17,824 bases of DNA from Alphaproteobacteria bacterium UBA2903 (lineage in GTDB: Bacteria; Pseudomonadota; Alphaproteobacteria; CAAGCB01; CAG-977): positions 25,785 through 43,608 of the forward strand of contig DEDN01000010.1 in NCBI GenBank assembly GCA_002349565.1, given 5' to 3'. A program made the position numbers and the translations under genes. Positions within the stretch are counted from its first letter, which is position 1, and every line of letters begins with the position of its first letter. This document shows, one piece after another, positions 14,301 to 17,824 of the stretch. A model generated the notes under the pieces. That model saw only the letters and a list, made by a program, of their open reading frames with translations, was not told the DNA's origin and did no database searches.

Positions 14301-15185
14301 TCACTCGTCGTCCCGTTTTGAAGCGGCAAGCGCGGCGCTTAAGGTTTTCGCCGCCAGACTCAGCGGGACGTCCTTGCGTTTTACCAGTTTGATTTCGCGT
14401 TCGGGAATATCGATTTTCAGCGGCACAACATTTCCGGTGTTTTTCAAAAACACCTGCGGAACAAATCCGATGCCCAAATTGCTTTCGACCAGCGGCAAAA
14501 TCTGGTCGGAAGTCGCCGCTTCGACCGCGACCGAAAACGGTGCGCCATGCTTTAAAAACAAATCGGTGTAATAGCGATACGTCGCCGTCTTTTCCCCCAA
14601 GCATACCAGCGGATAGCGCGCCAAATCGGAAAAAGTCAGCGTTTTTCCCGTTAATTCCGAAAACGCCGTTCCCGTAACGGCAAATTCGCGAAACTTTTTA
14701 ACTGTCGCCGCTTCCATATTGTCGGGCAAATCAAACGGAGTCGTTATCAGCGCAAAATCCGCGGTTTTGCCGTTCAGCATTTCTATCCCTTGAGCGGACG
14801 AACAATTCGCCACGCGCAACCGCAGCTTCGGATGTTTTTCCCTCAATCGTTTCAAAACGGGCAGCAAACTGCCGTGCAAAGCGGTTTCACTGACGGCGAT
14901 TGAAACGATTCCGTCCTCCAGACTTTTTGCCGCGGCAATCTCCGCTTCGCCCGCTTGAATGTGACAAACGGCAACCGAGATATGCGCGTACAACTTTTCA
15001 CCCTCGGGCGTCAATGTCGCTCCGTGTTTGGAACGAACGAACAGCGTGCATCCCAACGCTTGCTCCAAATTTCCGATTATCCGCGTGATATTAGGCTGAC
15101 TGTTGTTCAATTCGGCTGCGGCACGCGTAAAACCGCCGTTTTTGGCGACAGCATAAAAAACACGATAGGAATCATAGCCGACTAT
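14301..15185 (-). CDS. LysR-family transcriptional regulator with apparent ATA start
   Basis: The frame gives about 294 residues, the normal LysR length, only if it begins at ATA (15183-15185). This yields VGYDSYRVFYAVAKNGGF and then TRAAAELNNSQPNITRIIGNLEQALG, a complete winged helix-turn-helix (about 8-65). The effector-binding domain follows (about 90-290). A TGA stands directly before the ATA, and there is no ATG, GTG or TTG in frame until TTG at 15110, which would remove half the HTH. AAGGA (15191-15195) lies 5 nt before the ATA, as for a real start. So either ATA initiates, or the start codon has mutated or been misread. It is divergent from the SemiSWEET-like gene, a typical regulator-target layout, and upstream of the DprE1-like operon on the same strand. 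The ligand is unknown. Confidence 0.85.
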   Translation of the reverse strand: MVGYDSYRVFYAVAKNGGFTRAAAELNNSQPNITRIIGNLEQALGCTLFVRSKHGATLTPEGEKLYAHISVAVCHIQAGEAEIAAAKSLEDGIVSIAVSETALHGSLLPVLKRLREKHPKLRLRVANCSSAQGIEMLNGKTADFALITTPFDLPDNMEAATVKKFREFAVTGTAFSELTGKTLTFSDLARYPLVCLGEKTATYRYYTDLFLKHGAPFSVAVEAATSDQILPLVESNLGIGFVPQVFLKNTGNVVPLKIDIPEREIKLVKRKDVPLSLAAKTLSAALAASKRDDE

Positions 15186-15190
15186 TCAAA

Positions 15191-15195
15191 TCCTT
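15191..15195 (-). promoter_or_regulatory. Ribosome binding site supporting the ATA start of LysR gene
   Basis: AAGGA on the reverse strand, followed by TTTGA and then ATA. The spacing of 5 nt fits initiation at that codon and at no conventional in-frame codon. Confidence 0.6.
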
Positions 15196-15225
15196 ATAAA
15201 CTACATACTCAATCGCTATTTTACA

Positions 15226-15231
15226 TATAAT
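15226..15231 (+). promoter_or_regulatory. Candidate -10 element of the SemiSWEET-like gene
   Basis: A perfect TATAAT in the 99-bp gap between the divergent LysR and SemiSWEET-like genes. There is no recognisable -35 at 16-18 nt, which suits activation by the adjacent LysR protein. A second possible -10, GTATAAG, follows downstream (from 15242). Confidence 0.45.
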
Positions 15232-15284
15232 AAAAAGCGGCGTATAAGGAAAGCAAAATCGTTCATGCGGAAAAGGAGATTAAG

Positions 15285-15593
15285 ATGAGCATTTTTGAAG
15301 CGATTATGTTGATTTGTTTCGGTGCCAGCTGGCCTGCCGCCGTGTATAAAACGTACACGACCAAAAACGTCGAAAGCAAAAGCCTGCTGTTCATGTCCTT
15401 GATTATTTTGGGATATTTGGCGGGTATGGCGCACAAATTTTTCAACAGTTTCGATTTTGTGTTCTGGTTGTATGTCGCCAATCTGGCTTTGGTGATGTGC
15501 GATTTTGTTCTGTATTTCAAATACAAAGAAAAACCCGTCAAAGCGGAAGCCGAAATCATTCCCCTTGAAGCAGAGCTTCCCGCGGCGGAATAA
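15285..15593 (+). CDS. Small PQ-loop/SemiSWEET-like membrane protein
   Basis: A 102-residue protein with three predicted membrane helices (about 3-21, 33-51, 57-78) and an acidic C-terminal tail. Its length and three-helix plan match bacterial SemiSWEETs, which dimerise to form sugar pores. The segment ASWPAAVYKTYTTKNVESKS has the PQ-loop pattern (proline in helix 1, then a charged loop), but the signature PQ is PA. Very similar small proteins of unknown function are, as I recall, common in anaerobic Firmicutes and Bacteroidetes. The ATG has a strong AAAGGAGA upstream. It is divergent from the LysR regulator and followed by a bidirectional terminator, so it is a single-gene unit. The transported substrate, if any, is unknown. 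Confidence 0.8.
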   Translation: MSIFEAIMLICFGASWPAAVYKTYTTKNVESKSLLFMSLIILGYLAGMAHKFFNSFDFVFWLYVANLALVMCDFVLYFKYKEKPVKAEAEIIPLEAELPAAE

Positions 15594-15612
15594 TATTTTT
15601 TCCCTTGTATGA

Positions 15613-15641
15613 AAAACGGCGGTTCAATCGACCGCCGTTTT
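15613..15641. terminator. Bidirectional intrinsic terminator between convergent genes
   Basis: A perfect 11-bp stem AAAACGGCGGT/ACCGCCGTTTT encloses a 7-nt loop. On the plus strand it ends in TTTTGTTTT, on the minus strand in TTTTTC, so it can stop both the SemiSWEET-like transcript and the PfkB transcript. Confidence 0.92.
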
Positions 15642-15648
15642 GTTTTGC

Positions 15649-16671
15649 TTACGGACGAACGCTGTCCAGATAGCCTTTCAGCTTTTCAGCCAAACTGCTT
15701 TCGGGTCTGCCGCCCCAGATGCGGATAATTTCCGCCGCCGACAAAGCCGCCAGCTTACCCGCCGCGGGCAGGCTGAAGCCCTGCGCCACGCCGAACAGGA
15801 AACCGCCCGCGAACGCATCGCCCGCGCCCGTGCTGTCCACGACGGATTGATGATTTTCCGACGCAATCGCCGCCACCCCTTCGTCCGAGAAAATGCACGC
15901 GCCTTTCGCGCCGCGCGTCATCGCCAGAATTTGATGACGGCTGTGCAGAATTTCCATAAAGGAATTCAAATCCGTGTTGTCTTTGTCGATGTCGAAACAG
16001 CCGCGAATCTCACGTTCGTTGCCGATAAGAATGTCCGCCTGGGTGCGGATTGTTTCGATGACTTCCTGCACCGCCACCGCGCGGAAATTCAAGTCGTGCA
16101 TATTGAAAGCGACCTTGATGCCCGCTTGTTTTGCGGTTTCCAAAGCCAGCGTCACGGCGGCGCGGGCGCGTCTGGAAACCAGCATTTGCCCGTCAATGAA
16201 CAGGATTTTGGACGCGCGGATTGTTTCGGTGTCGATATCGGCTTCGTCGATTTCCTCGCACACGCCGAAATTGAAAGCGAACGTGCGGTCGTGATCGGGC
16301 GTCACCAGCACCAGACAGCGCGCCGTCGCTTTGTCAACGTCGCGGTCGAACTGCACCAAAGGAACGCAGGATTTCACGCCGTCTTTGTCAAAAGCGGCTT
16401 TGAAGTTGTCGCCCGTGGTGTCGTTGCAGGCTTTGCCGATAAAAGCCGCCTTGCCGCCCAAGGAAGCGACCGTCGCGACGGCGTTCGCCACCGTGCCGCC
16501 CGGAATGACGCGGGAATCGGTCAGTTCGCGGCGGATGTCGCGCAAAACAGGAATGGGCAGGACGTTGCCCTGTCCTTTGATTAAGGAATAACGTTCCAGA
16601 AAATCTTCCGTAACATTGGCTACGACATCGACAAAAGCGGTCCCGATTGCGGTGACGTCAAAATTGGTCAT
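15649..16671 (-). CDS. PfkB-family carbohydrate/nucleoside kinase, adenosine-kinase type
   Basis: A 340-residue ribokinase-fold kinase. The N-terminal GG signature is PGGTVANAVATVASLGG (57-73); the C-terminal signature DSTGAGDAFAGG (279-290) has catalytic base D285 and the anion hole GAG. N218-x-x-E221 (IGNEREI) is the metal/phosphate motif. The segments GTAFVDVVANV, TARCLVLVTPDHDRT and IRIWGGRP resemble the alphaproteobacterial proteins usually annotated adenosine kinase, which make AMP from adenosine. Substrate cannot be fixed by inspection; ribose or another sugar is possible. GGAG lies 7 nt before ATG. A 7-bp inverted repeat TATCGGG/CCCGATA flanks a TATAAA in the gap upstream. It is on the same strand as clpA, 84 bp after it. 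A shared bidirectional terminator follows. Confidence 0.9.
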   Translation of the reverse strand: MTNFDVTAIGTAFVDVVANVTEDFLERYSLIKGQGNVLPIPVLRDIRRELTDSRVIPGGTVANAVATVASLGGKAAFIGKACNDTTGDNFKAAFDKDGVKSCVPLVQFDRDVDKATARCLVLVTPDHDRTFAFNFGVCEEIDEADIDTETIRASKILFIDGQMLVSRRARAAVTLALETAKQAGIKVAFNMHDLNFRAVAVQEVIETIRTQADILIGNEREIRGCFDIDKDNTDLNSFMEILHSRHQILAMTRGAKGACIFSDEGVAAIASENHQSVVDSTGAGDAFAGGFLFGVAQGFSLPAAGKLAALSAAEIIRIWGGRPESSLAEKLKGYLDSVRP

Positions 16672-16695
16672 AAGGAAACTCCGTTTGATTCGCGT

Positions 16696-16726
16696 TATCG
16701 GGATTTCTTTATACAGTCCCCCGATA
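16696..16726. repeat. Inverted repeat TATCGGG-N17-CCCGATA upstream of pfkB
   Basis: Perfect 7-bp arms at 16696-16702 and 16720-16726. On the minus strand the spacer contains TATAAA, a candidate -10 for pfkB, so it could be an operator; it could also fold as a hairpin after clpA, though no T tract follows. Confidence 0.5.
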
Positions 16727-16755
16727 CAAAAGGCGAGTCAAAAAACGAAAAAGTT

Positions 16756-17824
16756 TCACAGCAGCATCAATTCTTCCTCGGTTTTCGTGCTTTTCCGCGG
16801 AGCAAGGGGCGGGCGGCAGACGACCAGCAGTTTGCCGTCTTTGGCGGAAATGCGGACGCGTCCGCCTTTGGTCAGCTGACCGAACAGCATTTCTTCGGCA
16901 AGGGGTTTCTTGATATGCTCTTGAATCACCCGCGCCAAAGGACGCGCGCCGTTTTTGTCGTCGAAGCCTTTTTTAATCAGCCATTCTTTCGCCGAAAAAG
17001 CGACGTCAAGCGTGATTTTCTTTTCGCTCAGCTGTTTTGCCAGCAAATCAAGGAATTTGTCCGCAACGCGGCGCACGATTTCCGTATCCAGCCTGACGAA
17101 CGGAATCACCGCGTCCAAGCGGTTGCGGAATTCGGGCGTGAACAGGCGTTCGATGGCTTCCTTATCGTCGCCCGTGCGCTCCGTATTGCCGAAGCCCATG
17201 GCGGGTTTTGCCAAATCCGCCGCGCCCGCGTTGGTCGTCATAATCAAAATCACGTTTGAAAAATCCACCGCTTTGCCGTTGGAGTCGGTCAGTTTGCCGT
17301 AATCCATGACTTGCAGTAAAATGTTGAACAGGTCGGGGTGCGCTTTTTCGATTTCATCCAGCAAAAGCACCGCGTAAGGGTGTTGATCGACCGCGTCGGT
17401 CAGCAAACCGCCCTGCTCGAATCCGACATACCCCGGCGGTGTTCCGATTAAGCGCGACAAAGAGTGCTTTTCCATATATTCGGACATGTCAAAACGCAAC
17501 AATTCGACGCCCAAAGTTTTCGCCAGTTGCCGCGCGGCTTCGGTTTTGCCGACCCCCGTCGGTCCCGAAAACAGATAGCTGCCGATAGGCTTGCCCGCGT
17601 CGCGCAGTCCCGCCCGCGCCATTTTAATCGAGGACGACAACGCCTCCAGCGCTTTGTTCTGACCGAACACCGCTTTTTTCAAGTCCTGTTCCAAGTTCCG
17701 CAAAGCTTCGCGGTCGTCGGCGGAAACGGTTTTGGCGGGCACATTCGCGATTTTGGAAACGACTTCCTCGATATCGTGCGCGGTGATTTGCTTTTTCTTT
17801 TTGCGCGACAGAGCGAACGCCGCG
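16756..17824 (-). CDS. clpA: ATP-dependent Clp protease ATP-binding subunit ClpA, N-terminus beyond window
   Basis: About 355 C-terminal residues of an AAA+ unfoldase; the frame is open to the right edge, so the N-domain and first ATPase ring are outside. The visible part begins in the linker (KKKKQITAHDIEEVVSKI). The second ATPase domain follows: Walker A GPTGVGKT, pore loop GTPPGYVGF, Walker B LLLDEIEKAH, sensor 1 TTNAGA, arginine finger region FTPEFRNRLD and sensor 2 GARPLAR. The MGFGN segment before EAIERLFTPEF corresponds to the ClpP-contacting loop (IGL or IGF in homologues), which favours ClpA over ClpB. It unfolds tagged proteins and feeds them to ClpP. The acidic C-terminus ends TEEELMLL. 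No intrinsic terminator is clear between it and pfkB, so readthrough is possible. Confidence 0.95.
   Translation of the reverse strand, partial: AAFALSRKKKKQITAHDIEEVVSKIANVPAKTVSADDREALRNLEQDLKKAVFGQNKALEALSSSIKMARAGLRDAGKPIGSYLFSGPTGVGKTEAARQLAKTLGVELLRFDMSEYMEKHSLSRLIGTPPGYVGFEQGGLLTDAVDQHPYAVLLLDEIEKAHPDLFNILLQVMDYGKLTDSNGKAVDFSNVILIMTTNAGAADLAKPAMGFGNTERTGDDKEAIERLFTPEFRNRLDAVIPFVRLDTEIVRRVADKFLDLLAKQLSEKKITLDVAFSAKEWLIKKGFDDKNGARPLARVIQEHIKKPLAEEMLFGQLTKGGRVRISAKDGKLLVVCRPPLAPRKSTKTEEELMLL

Noticed and set aside
14301..15110. LysR gene starting at TTG 15110
   Set aside because: This would cut the helix-turn-helix in half; the frame upstream to 15185 encodes a well-conserved LysR N-terminus.

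Overview
The window reads as a chromosomal segment of an anaerobic or microaerobic, fermentative Gram-negative bacterium. Several proteins (adenosine-kinase-type PfkB, ClpA, UvrC, and the EIIA-HPr-EI fusion found in several proteobacterial groups) look proteobacterial and possibly alphaproteobacterial. They sit beside genes typical of gut anaerobes: a GGGtGRT protein with its Fe-S scaffold partner, rubrerythrin and a group-B-like [FeFe]-hydrogenase. An uncultured gut alphaproteobacterium would fit, but this is inference from gene content; there is no rRNA here. Most genes are on the minus strand. No insertion sequence, tRNA, rRNA or CRISPR array was seen.

Layout. (1) 1-2350, minus: rubrerythrin, a strong terminator, then an Fe-S scaffold/GGGtGRT pair with its own promoter. 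(2) 2416-6673, minus: a two-gene PTS, in which an EIIA-HPr-EI fusion is followed by a glucose-type EIICB carrying an extra degenerate EIIB domain. Together they can carry phosphate from PEP to sugar. (3) 6852-8321, plus and divergent from the PTS: monomeric [FeFe]-hydrogenase, convergent with uvrC (8331-10187). (4) 10188-10536: a 349-bp non-coding stretch with two perfect DnaA boxes flanking a very AT-rich core. (5) 10537-14225, minus: a three-gene operon of a DprE1-like FAD oxidase, a DprE2-like reductase and an unrecognised two-part protein ending in a degenerate SDR domain. (6) 14301-15185: a LysR regulator with no normal start codon in frame (best start ATA), divergent from a small PQ-loop/SemiSWEET-like membrane protein. 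(7) 15649-16671 PfkB kinase and 16756-17824 the 3' part of clpA, both minus, with a bidirectional terminator at 15613-15641.

How they fit together. Sugar uptake by the PTS feeds fermentation; the hydrogenase can dispose of reductant as H2; rubrerythrin protects the Fe-S enzymes from peroxide; the scaffold/GGGtGRT pair probably belongs to Fe-S metabolism. The oxidase/reductase pair resembles the epimerase that makes lipid-linked arabinose, but both the oxidase and the third gene depart from known members at key residues. The least explained items are the third gene of that operon, the DnaA-box region, and the ATA start of the LysR gene.
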